DNA of 64,000 bases from Bradyrhizobium jicamae (GCF_018130215.1 NZ_JAFCKQ010000016.1:1-64000); one strand, 5' to 3'. Positions 33,083 to 41,990 are shown, numbered from the stretch's first letter. Notes: generated from the letters alone by a model not told the origin. Numbers and translations: made by a program.

Positions 33083-33378
33083 TCGTCGTGACCGGCAGCG
33101 TGACCGCCCGCCCCGAGACCTTCGACGAGGTGCGGCGGCTGAGCCTCGAGCACGTTCATCGCTCGCGGACCGAGCCCGGCTGCCTCTCACATGCCGTCCA
33201 TGTCGACTGCGAGAACCCGCTCAGGCTGGTGTTCTTCGAGCAATGGGCCGACCGCGCGGCGCTATCAGCCCATTTCGCCGTGCCTGCCTCGCGCGACTTC
33301 GTCCGCGCGCTGCAATCCCTGGCGGCGGCCGCGACCACGATCGAACTTTATGATGGTCACAAGATTGAGAGACTCTAG
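33079..33378 (+). CDS. Antibiotic biosynthesis monooxygenase-like (ABM) protein
   Basis: A 99-residue ferredoxin-like-fold protein of the ABM superfamily: MIVVTGSVTARPETFDEVRR, then SRTEPGCLSHAVHVDCENP and VFFEQWADRAALSAHFA. Members are often small cofactor-free monooxygenases or stress proteins. It is translationally coupled to the DUF2161 gene (ATGA overlap at 33079), suggesting a common transcript, though no functional link is obvious. Confidence 0.85.
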   Translation: MIVVTGSVTARPETFDEVRRLSLEHVHRSRTEPGCLSHAVHVDCENPLRLVFFEQWADRAALSAHFAVPASRDFVRALQSLAAAATTIELYDGHKIERL

Positions 33379-33468
33379 CTGCATGGCTGGCTTGCCATCG
33401 CACTTTCATATTGCAATGCAACATAAGTACGCCTAGGTAATCTCCCGCGATTCAGAAACGAGGCGGCG

Positions 33469-33777
33469 ATGAGCGGCGACTGGAACACCAAGTACGGCAC
33501 AAGGCGGGTGCGGCATGATCCGCCGACGCTCGAGGAGGCAATCTTCGCGGCCGTCGGCATCACCGATGACGTGGAGGCCCAGGCCGAGATCGCTTCGGCC
33601 CTGATGGGCCTGCCCTATGAAGACGTCCTGGCCGAAGTGAAGAAGACTGCGCGCGTCAGTGCCCGGACCGGCACCGCGACCCGTGTGATCGCCGGGGAAC
33701 AGGGCGCCCAGCGTTCCGTCGTGGTCGAGCGCCGCGTGGTCCGCCGCGTGTTGCCCGCCAAGCGCACCGGCACCTGA
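33469..33777 (+). CDS. Hypothetical protein, 102 residues
   Basis: Product MSGDWNTKYGTRRVRHDPPTL... has two helical segments (LEEAIFAAVGITDDVEAQAE and GLPYEDVLAEVKKTA), then a strand-rich basic tail (RSVVVERRVVRRVLPAKR). I recall similar proteins in other alphaproteobacteria without a name. A rho-independent terminator follows at 33804-33838. Confidence 0.65.
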   Translation: MSGDWNTKYGTRRVRHDPPTLEEAIFAAVGITDDVEAQAEIASALMGLPYEDVLAEVKKTARVSARTGTATRVIAGEQGAQRSVVVERRVVRRVLPAKRTGT

Positions 33778-33803
33778 ACCCGACAAACCGACGATTGAAA
33801 AAC

Positions 33804-33838
33804 AAAAAGGCAATCCGCTGAGCGGATTGCCTTTTTTA
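33804..33838 (+). terminator. Rho-independent terminator
   Basis: Stem aaaggcaatccgct/agcggattgccttt with a tight loop, flanked by an A run on the left and six T on the right, so it can work on both strands. It lies between the hypothetical gene (ends 33777) and the convergent GNAT gene (ends 33856). Confidence 0.85.
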
Positions 33839-33855
33839 TTCGCGTCAGCCTTGGC

Positions 33856-34479
33856 TCAGGCCGCCCGGCCCCAGCCGGACATCTGCATCACCATCCGCCA
33901 ATAGGCGCGGTTCATGTTGACCAGCGCACGTGCAGCCTCGACCGGCGTGACCATCGCAGCAGCCGGCGCCTTCTCGGGCTGGCTCTGCTCGGTCAGGTCG
34001 ATGCTGCCGGTCGACTCACCGTGACGGAAGGTCAGGTGCGCACCGAACTTGGTCGCGAGCGCCCGCATCGCATCGTTCTGCGCGCCGGTGGTGATCCGCA
34101 GGTTGGTGTAGCCCTTGGCACGCGCCTCGGCGATCAGCTTGCGGAACAGGATGCTGCCGACGCCCTTGCGCCGCACCGACCGCTCCACGCTGAAGGCGAT
34201 CTCGGGCTGCGCGTCCGGCGACTGCTCCGGCGGATGCAGTTCGGCTGCGCCGCGGACCACGCCGTCCTCGAAATAGGCGATGATGACGGTGCCGTCATTG
34301 GCGCACCGCTCGGCATAGCGACGGATGAAGCTGTCGTCGATGAAGCCGTGAAAGCGATCATGCCGGCTGGATCGGTCCAGTCTCAACAGATGATCGCGCA
34401 GGAGGGGAAGCTCCTCCTGCTGGCTCAACGTCCGTACGGTGCCCTTGACGCGCGTCGAACGGATGGAATGATGGTTCAT
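33856..34479 (-). CDS. GNAT family N-acetyltransferase
   Basis: A 207-residue protein with one GNAT domain: an acceptor-side helix (PLLRDHLLRLDRSSRHDRFHGFIDD), the strand PEIAFSVERSVRRKGVGSIL with the acetyl-CoA pyrophosphate-binding R-x-x-G-x-G loop (RRKGVG), and LRITTGAQNDAMRALATKFG. The C-terminal segment after residue 165 is outside the core fold. Substrate unknown. Confidence 0.85.
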   Translation of the reverse strand: MNHHSIRSTRVKGTVRTLSQQEELPLLRDHLLRLDRSSRHDRFHGFIDDSFIRRYAERCANDGTVIIAYFEDGVVRGAAELHPPEQSPDAQPEIAFSVERSVRRKGVGSILFRKLIAEARAKGYTNLRITTGAQNDAMRALATKFGAHLTFRHGESTGSIDLTEQSQPEKAPAAAMVTPVEAARALVNMNRAYWRMVMQMSGWGRAA

Positions 34480-34620
34480 TTCATAACTCCTCTTGGTAGC
34501 CCTCGAGGAGGCGTCGAGTCCCTAGCAACCCTATATTGTGCATCGCACCATGAAATTCAAGTGCCTGGATTCATTTGAATCGCGCATCGGGTGATCAGGA
34601 AATCCCATGACAAATCAGCC

Positions 34621-35019
34621 CTATAATACCATTTGCGTCTGGGTGATGAGCGCAACCAGCTTCCCGTCCTCGGTTTCGAGGCGAGTTTGCCAGACCTGGG
34701 TCCGCCGCCCCCGGTGAACCGGTGTCGCGGTCGCAATGACGGTGGTTCCCTCCTTGGCGCCGCCGACGAAGTTGGTCTTGCTTTCAAGGGTCGTGGTGCC
34801 CTTGGCATCCTCGGGCAGGTTGATCACGGTTGCCGCCGCCCCGACTGAATCCGCGAACGCCATTATCGCGCCGCCATGAATGGTGTGGTTGAGGGTGCAG
34901 AGGTCGGGCCGCACCAGCATTCTGGCGACGACGCGATCCTTGTCGGCTTCGGTGAAGGTGACGCCCTTCAGCTCCGCAAACGGCATCTTCATCGACTGGA
35001 TCTTTTCGAGCAGCGTCAT
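34621..35019 (-). CDS. PaaI family hot-dog thioesterase
   Basis: A 132-residue protein with the hot-dog fold signature LNHTIHGGAIMAFADSVGAAA and later KTNFVGGAKEGT, VHRGRRTQVWQTRLE. PaaI-type enzymes hydrolyse acyl-CoA or aryl-CoA thioesters in phenylacetate and other pathways. ATG 35019 follows a strong Shine-Dalgarno (ggaggaacgcga). Divergent from the BtuF-like gene. Confidence 0.9.
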   Translation of the reverse strand: MTLLEKIQSMKMPFAELKGVTFTEADKDRVVARMLVRPDLCTLNHTIHGGAIMAFADSVGAAATVINLPEDAKGTTTLESKTNFVGGAKEGTTVIATATPVHRGRRTQVWQTRLETEDGKLVALITQTQMVL

Positions 35020-35124
35020 TCGCGTTCCTCCGGCGCATTTCCGAGACTGTCGCCGAGCATGGACGTGCGAGGTAAAACAGGCAATGACGTCAGAGGTAAT
35101 CGCCGCCGTGCTATGCAGGTCGGC

Positions 35125-35910
35125 ATGCGCGACTTCCCTCCCCGCCGGATCGTTTGCCTCACCGAAGAAACGGTCGAGACGCTTTATCTGCTCGGCGAGC
35201 AGGACCGCATCGTCGGCGTCTCCGGCTATGCGGTGCGCCCCCCGCAGGTGCGCCGCGAGAAGCCGCGCGTCGCGGCCTTCATCACCGCTGACATTCCAAG
35301 GATCCTCGCGCTCGACCCCGATCTGGTGCTCGCGTTTTCCGATCTGCAGGCCGACATTGTCGCCGAGCTGATCCGGGCAGGCGTTGCAGTCCACGTATTC
35401 AACCAGCGCGACCTCGCCGGCATCCTTGCGATGATCCGCACATTGGGCGCCATCGTCGGTGCGGCCGTTCGCGCCGAACAACTCGCGACCGACCTCGAAC
35501 AGCGGCTTGCGCGGATCGCAGCGACGCCGCGTCCAGGCCCGCGGCCGAAAGTCTATTTCGAGGAATGGGACGATCCCCTGATCGGCGGTATCGGCTGGGT
35601 CTCCGAGTTGATCGAAATCGCGGGCGGCGACGACGTGCTGTCGCATCTGCGCGTCCACAAGGCCGCCAGGGACCGCATCATCGCGCCTGATGCCGTGCGC
35701 GAGGCCGCGCCCGACGTGATCCTGGCGTCCTGGTGCGGCAAGAAGGTCGTGCCCGACCGCATCCGCGGGCGTGGCGGCTGGAGCGGGATTCCCGCCGTGC
35801 GCAACGGTCGCATCGTCGAGATCAAGTCGGCGATCATCCTGCAGCCCGGCCCCGCGGCGCTTACGGATGGGCTGGATGCAATCGTGAAGGCGTTGTGGCC
35901 CGACCGCTGA
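35125..35910 (+). CDS. BtuF-like substrate-binding protein without signal peptide
   Basis: About 261 residues: a class III solute-binding protein of the BtuF/FecB type (PPRRIVCLTEETVETLYLLG, then DPDLVLAF, EWDDPLIGGIGWVSELIEIAGG). These normally bind cobalamin or ferric siderophores in the periplasm, but no signal peptide precedes MRDFPPRRIVCLT, so it is probably cytosolic. An alternative start at 35113 adds four residues. No permease or ATPase gene is nearby. Confidence 0.8.
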   Translation: MRDFPPRRIVCLTEETVETLYLLGEQDRIVGVSGYAVRPPQVRREKPRVAAFITADIPRILALDPDLVLAFSDLQADIVAELIRAGVAVHVFNQRDLAGILAMIRTLGAIVGAAVRAEQLATDLEQRLARIAATPRPGPRPKVYFEEWDDPLIGGIGWVSELIEIAGGDDVLSHLRVHKAARDRIIAPDAVREAAPDVILASWCGKKVVPDRIRGRGGWSGIPAVRNGRIVEIKSAIILQPGPAALTDGLDAIVKALWPDR

Positions 35911-35945
35911 ACTCTCTCCTCGCAAAGGCGCGGAGAGACCAATCC

Positions 35946-37223
35946 CTACGCCTTCTCCACCCCGCACCATTCCGCGATGAACAGCGCGGTCGCCTTGGTC
36001 GCCTTGCGCAGCGAGTCCAGCTCGACATATTCGTTGAAGCCGTGCATCGCAGCTCCAGTCGCGCCGAAGCAGAGGCTCGGGATGTTGTGGTTCAAACCGT
36101 AGAAGCGCGTGTCGGTCAGCGCAGTGAAGGCGCGGTCTTCCACCGCGCCGCCATAAACCGCCTGATGCGCTTTCGCGAAGGCGGCTTCCGGCGCTTCCGA
36201 ATTGGTCAGCTCGTAGCCTTCGGACAAAAAGCCCGACCATTCCACCTGCGGCGGATTGTTGGAGAGGAAGCGATGGTCGCGCGCGGCCGCAGAGACACAG
36301 GCCAAGATCTCCTGCTGGCACTCCGCAATCGACCAGCCCGGCAGCACCGCGATCCGACAATCGACATCGCACCAGGCCGGCACGCTTGAGGCCCAGTCGC
36401 CGCCCCTGATGATGCCGGGATTGAAGTTGATCGGATGGTCGACGTTCTTGAAGTGGCGATCCGCCCTGGCGCGCTCGTTCCAGGCGATCTCGAGCTTCTC
36501 CAGCGCATGGACCAGATGGTACGCCGCCATGATCGCGTTCGAGCCGGCGCCAGCCTCGAACACATGCACCGGGAAGCCGCGCACCCTCAAGCGAAACCAG
36601 ATCACACCGACCTGCGAGCGGATCATCTTGCCGCTGGTCGGCTCAGGAATGAAGCAGGCATCGGCGCGGTAGCCGCGCTGCAGGGTCGAGAGCGCACCGA
36701 CACCGGTGCTCTCTTCCTCGATCACGGACTGGAAGTGGATCCGCGCCGTCGGCTTCAGGCCGGCCTTCCCGATCGCATCCAGCGCATAGAGCGCGCCGAT
36801 CGTTCCCGACTTCATGTCGCAGGCGCCGCGGCCATACATCTTGCCGTCCTTGATGACGGGCGAGAACGGCGGCGTCTCCCACATGTCGAGCGGGCCGGTC
36901 GGCACCACGTCGCAATGGCCCTGCACGATGAGGGATCTTCCGGCATTGGTGGCCGGGCGGTAGGTGCCCACCACCGTGCGCGCCCTGGAGAAATCATGCT
37001 CGATCGGGCCGAAGCCGCGCAGGTCCTTCAGAACGTCGAGGTTGATGTGCCAGTCGTCGACCTCGTAGCCGCGTTCGCGCAGCAGATCGCCGATCATGTC
37101 CTGGCACGGGCCCTCCGCGCCGCGGGTCGAGGGAATCGCGACGAAGGCTTGCGTCGTCGCGAGTTGCGCGTCGAAGCCGGCATCAACGGCATCAAGGATT
37201 CGTTGTTGAACGTCGGCGTTCAT
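35946..37223 (-). CDS. ArgE/DapE family deacylase (M20 peptidase)
   Basis: A 425-residue M20-type metallohydrolase. The motifs LIVQGHCDVVPTGPLDMW, YGRGACDMKSG and SVIEEESTGVGAL supply the metal ligands and catalytic glutamate; the FAPATGAAMHGFNE-like C-terminal His is present (GAAMHGFNEYV). It removes acyl or succinyl groups from amino acids. The full length fits ArgE/DapE-type enzymes rather than carboxypeptidase G2. Probably monocistronic. Confidence 0.9.
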   Translation of the reverse strand: MNADVQQRILDAVDAGFDAQLATTQAFVAIPSTRGAEGPCQDMIGDLLRERGYEVDDWHINLDVLKDLRGFGPIEHDFSRARTVVGTYRPATNAGRSLIVQGHCDVVPTGPLDMWETPPFSPVIKDGKMYGRGACDMKSGTIGALYALDAIGKAGLKPTARIHFQSVIEEESTGVGALSTLQRGYRADACFIPEPTSGKMIRSQVGVIWFRLRVRGFPVHVFEAGAGSNAIMAAYHLVHALEKLEIAWNERARADRHFKNVDHPINFNPGIIRGGDWASSVPAWCDVDCRIAVLPGWSIAECQQEILACVSAAARDHRFLSNNPPQVEWSGFLSEGYELTNSEAPEAAFAKAHQAVYGGAVEDRAFTALTDTRFYGLNHNIPSLCFGATGAAMHGFNEYVELDSLRKATKATALFIAEWCGVEKA

Positions 37224-37276
37224 GCGGCAGCTCCAATGGGGAGTTCAGAAGGCGGGAGCGTGACCGTACCCCGATT

Positions 37277-38002
37277 TCAGCCGGCCGGGTACTGCACAAA
37301 ATAGGCATCGCGCAGCGCATCTTCGAGCAGGCGGCCTTCGGAATAGCCGTCGAGCGAAGCTGGCCGCGTCACGCCGTCGAGCAGCCGCGGACAGGGCTCG
37401 GGCGCACCGATCACGGTGCGCACCGGGATGCGCTCGGCATAGATCGGCAACTCGTAATCCTCGTCGTCATCGGCGACGCCCTTGGCGCGAATCTTCGCCG
37501 ACGCCTCCTCGATCTCCATCGCGATGAACGAGGTCGCCTTGATCTCCTGCCTGTTGCTCGGCCGCAAGCCCGCGGTGCGATCGGGAAACAGGCGGTCGAC
37601 CATCGCAACGATCGCGCGCTGCTTCTCGTCCGGATCGGTGACGAGATACGCCGTGCCGAACGCCATCACCGCGCGGTAGTCGGCGGAATGGTTGAAGCCA
37701 CAGCGCGCCAGAACGAGGCTGTCGAGATGGGCGACCGTCAGGCAGACGCGCTGGCCCTCGGACTGGTTCTCCAGCATCCGGCTCGCGCTGGAGCCGTGCC
37801 AGTAGAGCTTCGTGCCCTCGCGCCAGAAGAAGGTCGGCGTGCAATAGGGCTGGCCGTCGATCACGTACGAGACATGGCACAGCATCGAGGCGTCGAGAAT
37901 CCTGTGCACGGTCGCATGGTCGTAGAAGCCGCGATCGTGGCGGCGCTTCACCCGGTTGCGGGACGACATTGGATATGAGGGAGTGGATGCGCCTTCGGTC
38001 AC
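37277..38002 (-). CDS. Pyridoxamine 5'-phosphate oxidase-like FMN protein
   Basis: A 241-residue flavin-binding split-barrel protein: LDASMLCHVSYVIDGQPYCTP, then FFWREGTKLYWHGSSASRML and VCLTVAHLDSLVLARCGFNH. Such proteins include B6 oxidases, heme-utilisation and F420-type enzymes; the exact role is unclear. A GTG start at 38002 has gaggcattgcc upstream; ATG 37969 is an alternative. It is divergent from a MocR-family regulator, the common arrangement in which the regulator controls its neighbour. Confidence 0.8.
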   Translation of the reverse strand: MTEGASTPSYPMSSRNRVKRRHDRGFYDHATVHRILDASMLCHVSYVIDGQPYCTPTFFWREGTKLYWHGSSASRMLENQSEGQRVCLTVAHLDSLVLARCGFNHSADYRAVMAFGTAYLVTDPDEKQRAIVAMVDRLFPDRTAGLRPSNRQEIKATSFIAMEIEEASAKIRAKGVADDDEDYELPIYAERIPVRTVIGAPEPCPRLLDGVTRPASLDGYSEGRLLEDALRDAYFVQYPAG

Positions 38003-38075
38003 GGCAATGCCTCGCGAGAATTGGACTCTGATGACAGTTGTAGCGACCAATTTGGTCTGCGATAGTGCCAATTCC
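38003..38075. promoter_or_regulatory. Divergent operator region with repeated CCAATT half-sites
   Basis: Half-sites: gtccaatt (complement, 38019-38026), gaccaatttggtc, a perfect palindrome at 38045-38057, and tgccaatt at 38066-38073; another gaccaatt follows at 38090-38097 inside the regulator's coding sequence. Clustered direct and inverted copies between a MocR regulator and its neighbour are what GabR/PdxR-type operators look like. Confidence 0.6.
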
Positions 38076-39566
38076 ATGCGAAAAATTCCGACCAATTCGC
38101 CGACGCCCGCGGCGCGAAAGCCCGACCTGACGCTCGACCTCGCCGGTCCTCACGTCACGCCGGGCGCCGCCTCGCAGCAGCGGCTCTATCAGGCGCTGTG
38201 CCATGCGATCGTCGGCGGCATCGTGAAACCCGGCGAGCCGCTGCCGCCGTCGCGCGCGCTCGCCAGGCAGTCGGGCTTTCGCCGCAACGCCGTCACCACG
38301 GCCTATGAGCGGCTGATCGCCGACGGCTTTGCGGTCGCTACCGTCGGCTCCGGCACCTTCGTCGCCGCGCGCATTCCGGAGCAGGCCTCGACACCGCGGC
38401 GCACGAAGATCGCGCTCGAGCCACCTCAACACAGCGCGCTGTCGCTCGGCTGCACCCATATCGACGAGCGCGCGCTGCAACGCTTTCGTGCCTTCGCCGG
38501 CCGCCGCTTGCGCGCCTTCGGGCCCGAGCACCTCCATTACGGCGACCCCAGGGGCAGTCGCGAACTGCGCGTCGCCATCGCCGATCACCTGCTGTCGGCG
38601 CGCGGGCTGCGCTGCGATCCCGACCAGATCATGCTGGCGTCGGGCACGCTGCACGCGCTGCGCATCGTGCTGAGCGCGATCCTGAAGGCCGGCGACCAGG
38701 TCTGGTGCGAGGATCCCGGCTATCCCGCGGCGCGACGCGCGATCGAGCATTGCGGCTATCGCCCGGTGTCGGTGCCGGTCGACGCCTCCGGCATGCTGGT
38801 CGCCAGGGGACGCAGCGCGGCACACCTGGCGCGCGCGGCCTATGTCACGCCCTCGCACCAGTTTCCGCTCGGCGTCCAGATGTCGATGCCGCGCCGGCTC
38901 GAACTGCTCGACTGGGCGAAGGACGCCGGCGCCTTCGTGTTCGAGGACGATTACGACAGCGAGTTCCGCTATGACGGCGCGCCACTCCTGTCGCTCGCCG
39001 GCATCGATCATTTGCGCCGCGTGATCTACATGGGCACCTTCGCCAAGACGTTGTTCCCGGGATTGCGGATCGGCTACTGCGCGCTGCCCGAGCAACTCAT
39101 AGGCCCGGTGACGGCGGCGCGCGCCGCGCTCGACCGCTTCCCCGGTACGCTGATGGAGGGCGCGGTGGCCGACATGCTGAACTCCGGTGCCTTCGCGGCC
39201 AACCTGCGCAAGGCGCGCAAGCTCTACCGCGAGGCGCGCGACCTGCTGGCATCGACGCTCGCGACGGCTTCCGCGGGCGAGCTCACGGTTCCGGTGCCGT
39301 CGCAGGGCCTGCATCTGGTGGCGCGGCTCGATCCGTCGACCGATCCGGCTGTCGCGGCAGAGGCGAAGGCCGCCGCCGGGGTCGGCGGCTGGCTGCTCGC
39401 CGAGACCTATCATCGCGCGCGTCCCCTGCCCGGATTCGTGCTCGGATTCTCCGGACACCCTGGTCCGCAACTGGTCGCGTCGGCGGAACGACTGGCGAAG
39501 GCTTCACTGGCCGCGCTGCGGGCCACGCGCAGGGCACGGCGCCCTGTCAGAATCGGCGCCGCCTGA
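38076..39566 (+). CDS. MocR/PdxR family regulator with aminotransferase domain
   Basis: About 496 residues. An N-terminal GntR-type winged helix (ASQQRLYQALCHAIVGGIVK, PPSRALARQSGFRRNAVTTAY) is fused to a fold-type I aminotransferase-like domain (GPEHLHYGDPRGSRELRVAI, YVTPSHQFPLGVQMS, EDDYDSEFRY, and the PLP-lysine segment MGTFAKTLFPGLRIGY). MocR proteins use PLP to sense amino acids or vitamin B6. ATG 38076 is preferred over 38031 because the palindrome at 38045 would otherwise be coding. Confidence 0.9.
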   Translation: MRKIPTNSPTPAARKPDLTLDLAGPHVTPGAASQQRLYQALCHAIVGGIVKPGEPLPPSRALARQSGFRRNAVTTAYERLIADGFAVATVGSGTFVAARIPEQASTPRRTKIALEPPQHSALSLGCTHIDERALQRFRAFAGRRLRAFGPEHLHYGDPRGSRELRVAIADHLLSARGLRCDPDQIMLASGTLHALRIVLSAILKAGDQVWCEDPGYPAARRAIEHCGYRPVSVPVDASGMLVARGRSAAHLARAAYVTPSHQFPLGVQMSMPRRLELLDWAKDAGAFVFEDDYDSEFRYDGAPLLSLAGIDHLRRVIYMGTFAKTLFPGLRIGYCALPEQLIGPVTAARAALDRFPGTLMEGAVADMLNSGAFAANLRKARKLYREARDLLASTLATASAGELTVPVPSQGLHLVARLDPSTDPAVAAEAKAAAGVGGWLLAETYHRARPLPGFVLGFSGHPGPQLVASAERLAKASLAALRATRRARRPVRIGAA

Positions 39567-39609
39567 CTAAGGTCGCGCCGTTCAATCGGCGCCTGCTCGG
39601 AGACACTGG

Positions 39610-39879
39610 ATGCCCCGCAACCGCAACGTCCTGCATCTGGTCCACCGCGCGCTGTTCGGCGCCCTTGCTCTGATGGTCGCAACCCTGCCCGCTGCCGCGC
39701 AGCAGGCCCAGGCCGTCTCGCATGAGCGCGATATCGTGGATCTGCGCGTCGGTCAGCGCGTGCTGGTCGATGACGGAACGTGCCCGGCCGGGAAGATCAA
39801 ACAGGTCACGGGGTCGCAACTGAACCAGACCGGTGTGGTGCGTACGATCACCTGCGTGCCGCGGTTGTCCCGAAAGTAG
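39610..39879 (+). CDS. Secreted DUF6719-like protein
   Basis: An 89-residue exported protein. Residues 1-30 form a signal peptide ending in AAAQQ; the mature part has a short beta pattern and two Cys (DDGTCPAGKIKQVTGSQL and RTITCVPRLS). I recall a family of this shape, possibly DUF6719, from Bradyrhizobium; low certainty. It is convergent with the exported protein at 39929. Confidence 0.65.
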   Translation: MPRNRNVLHLVHRALFGALALMVATLPAAAQQAQAVSHERDIVDLRVGQRVLVDDGTCPAGKIKQVTGSQLNQTGVVRTITCVPRLSRK

Positions 39880-39928
39880 AACGCCCCGCATTTGCGAGGC
39901 GCCTCCATCATCTCCTGAGAACAGCCGA

Positions 39929-40324
39929 TCAGTTCGTCGCCGGCTCGAACATGCATTGCAATGTCGGCTTGGCGATCTTGGTGAAGGTCGGGCCGATCTC
40001 GGCCTTCTTGGACTCCGGCACCCAGGCGGTCTCGATGGTGGGCACGCCGGTCTCGCTGATGCCGCGCAACACGGCCTGGCGGAGGTCGCTGTCCTCGATG
40101 GTTGCCGCGGCGTGATCGTGCAGGCAGCCGCAAACGGCCTCGGGATGGGCCCAGCGTCCCACCATGTGGGGCACGCACTGACGCACGAACTCATCGCGCG
40201 CATCAGGCGCCTTGAACAGGGAGCGCAACTGCATGGTTTCGAGGGGAAGCTGCGATTGGGCGTTGGCGGGGCTCAGGAGGACGAAGGACGCCAACATCGC
40301 GGCGGGAAGGATACGGAGCAACAT
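39929..40324 (-). CDS. Secreted hypothetical protein, 131 residues
   Basis: A signal peptide (MLLRILPAAMLASFVLLSPANA) is followed by a mature domain with four Cys (RQCVPHM, VCGCLHDH, LQCMFEP), two of which form the C-x-C pattern, so disulfides or metal binding are possible. No family recognised. It lies 42 bases downstream of the short gene at 40367 on the same strand. Confidence 0.7.
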   Translation of the reverse strand: MLLRILPAAMLASFVLLSPANAQSQLPLETMQLRSLFKAPDARDEFVRQCVPHMVGRWAHPEAVCGCLHDHAAATIEDSDLRQAVLRGISETGVPTIETAWVPESKKAEIGPTFTKIAKPTLQCMFEPATN

Positions 40325-40366
40325 GCGAGGCCTTTACCGGCAATTTCTTTGATTGGCTTGTCGCGA

Positions 40367-40522
40367 TCAGTTGGCCGCCATGACGACCGACGCACCGGGT
40401 TGCACCGGCGGACCATTGTAGGAGAACGTTCCGATCCCGGGCAGACCGCTGTCCGCTGTACCAGTCATCGACGATCCGACCATCACGAAGGCAAAGGCGA
40501 GGATCAAGCTCATGGTCCGCAT
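40367..40522 (-). CDS. Small secreted peptide, 51 residues
   Basis: Product MRTMSLILAFAFVMVGSSMTG with a signal-like N-terminus and a short mature sequence SGLPGIGTFSYNGPPVQPGA ending VVMAAN. ATG 40522 has ccggagacagtcaa upstream. Proteins with the same ending are familiar to me from Bradyrhizobium; function unknown. Confidence 0.65.
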   Translation of the reverse strand: MRTMSLILAFAFVMVGSSMTGTADSGLPGIGTFSYNGPPVQPGASVVMAAN

Positions 40523-40910
40523 TTGACTGTCTCCGGAATCCCTGTCGGCGTGACCGCCGCTTTGTTGACAGTTTGATAACGAACCGGCGTTTCCGGAGTT
40601 CTGCGCAAAAAGCGGAAAATGGTTTCGTCCACCGCGCAATTGTTTCGTCATAGCCAGTGCGATGAAACATTGGCGCGAAAAGCCCAGGGATTTCAACGCT
40701 CCGTTCTGGGCCGGCCGCGTCGATCACTTCGTCATGTCGCAACAAGATTGGGCTATAGCCGCTGGGCTTTCTTAAGGTTCCTCTGCTGAAAGAGGCTTTG
40801 ACGCAGCAAAAGCTGCAGTGAACCGCGCGAGGGCTCCGGCCGACTCACGCTGACAGCGCGCAACCATCTCCGTGGTTGCACGTTGTTCGTTATCCCAGTT
40901 CCAGGGGAGG
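40523..40910. other. Intergenic region, no recognised gene
   Basis: About 390 bases. It contains several short inverted repeats, e.g. gcaacca/tggttgc at 40860-40879, and short ORFs without start signals. No promoter, RNA or mobile element is recognised. Confidence 0.4.
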
Positions 40911-41138
40911 ATGTCAGTCGTGGGCAATGGCAACAACGGCGTTGGCAGTGAATCCACGGCCCGCAAGCCGGGTCAGAAGCAGATGGCAGGCGCGATGCCG
41001 CAACAGGGCGCCTATGTGATGGGCGACAACGAATGCGCGCCGCAGAAACTGGTCCGGCTGATCGGGTGCCGCGACTCGAGGATCCAGCCCGAGCGGCCCG
41101 GCTTCGACTTCCGCACAAAGCAATTCGGCCAACGCTGA
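40911..41138 (+). CDS. Possible small protein (low confidence)
   Basis: ATG 40911 or GTG 40920 after aggggagg would give MSVVGNGNNGVGSESTARKP..., a hydrophilic protein of 72-75 residues with two Cys. The ribosome-binding sequence is strong, but no family is recognised, and a longer ORF on the opposite strand (40914-41174) makes the reading ambiguous. Homology between relatives would settle it. Confidence 0.3.
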   Translation: MSVVGNGNNGVGSESTARKPGQKQMAGAMPQQGAYVMGDNECAPQKLVRLIGCRDSRIQPERPGFDFRTKQFGQR

Positions 41139-41203
41139 CGCCGGCTCGGCCGCCGCGTCAGCTTCCCGGCCCAAGCCCTTGATGCCTCAAGCTCTTGCGC
41201 CGG

Positions 41204-41770
41204 CTACTGAATGAACTCGCCGCACTTCTGCACGGTCGAATCGTCGGCCCCCCAGGGCATGATCGGCACCGACGAGGTTGAGTTCTTCGGCGAGCCCTCG
41301 ATCAGCCTGTCCGAATAGACCATGTAGACCAGCACGTTGCGCTTGGCATCGCAGCCGCGCACGATCTGCATCTTCTTGAAGAACAGCGAGCGGCGCTTGC
41401 GGAACATGTCGTCGCCCTGGCCCATCTTTTCCTTGAAGCGGATGGGGCCGATCTGCCGACAAGCCAGCGATATATCAGAGACTTCCTCGGCGACGCCGAT
41501 CCAGCCCTTGAAGCCGCCCTTCTCCGGCACGGTGAAATGACAGGCCACGCCCTCGACCTCGGGATCATCGACGCCATAGGTCGCGAGCTTGTCGTTGGGG
41601 CTCAGCCATTTGAACACGGTCGAGCGGCGGAAGATCAGGTCTGGCTCGTCGGCGGCCGCCGCGGGACCGGCCTGCACGCAAGCAAGGACCAGAAGCAACA
41701 TCGCGAATCCCCATCGAGACAATTGTCGCACGTCACACAGGCTCACAGTTCTCGATGTCAGGGATGTCAT
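41204..41770 (-). CDS. creA: CreA family periplasmic protein
   Basis: A 188-residue exported protein. A hydrophobic segment (RWGFAMLLLVLACVQAGPAAAA) near residues 20-40 acts as the signal, and the mature part has the CreA pattern: STVFKWLSPNDKLATYGVDD, VACHFTVPEKGGFKG, DISLACRQIGPI, FFKKMQIVRGCDAKRNVLVYMVYSDR. The conserved Cys pairs are present. CreA is of unknown function in E. coli. The N-terminus may begin later than ATG 41770. Confidence 0.85.
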   Translation of the reverse strand: MTSLTSRTVSLCDVRQLSRWGFAMLLLVLACVQAGPAAAADEPDLIFRRSTVFKWLSPNDKLATYGVDDPEVEGVACHFTVPEKGGFKGWIGVAEEVSDISLACRQIGPIRFKEKMGQGDDMFRKRRSLFFKKMQIVRGCDAKRNVLVYMVYSDRLIEGSPKNSTSSVPIMPWGADDSTVQKCGEFIQ

Positions 41771-41990
41771 GAAGGTCTCCGCGGATGGCACCGCCAATGT
41801 AGTGCGCAAACGCCGCACAGGAAGGCGCTAACGGATCGGTGATGTCAGGGCCGCTTTAACCTTATGTGAGGCTTTTTTGTTACGCTTTTCGCGAAGACAC
41901 GGGATCACGGAAGGGCTAAAGCGCTTGTACTGGTGAACGTGTTTCACGTCTGCGACAACCAATAGAATAGCTTGGACTGGGATTCGGAAT

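Noticed and set aside
34876..35124. N-terminal extension of the BtuF-like gene
   Set aside because: This segment is antisense to the thioesterase gene and its intergenic leader, and adds no signal peptide.
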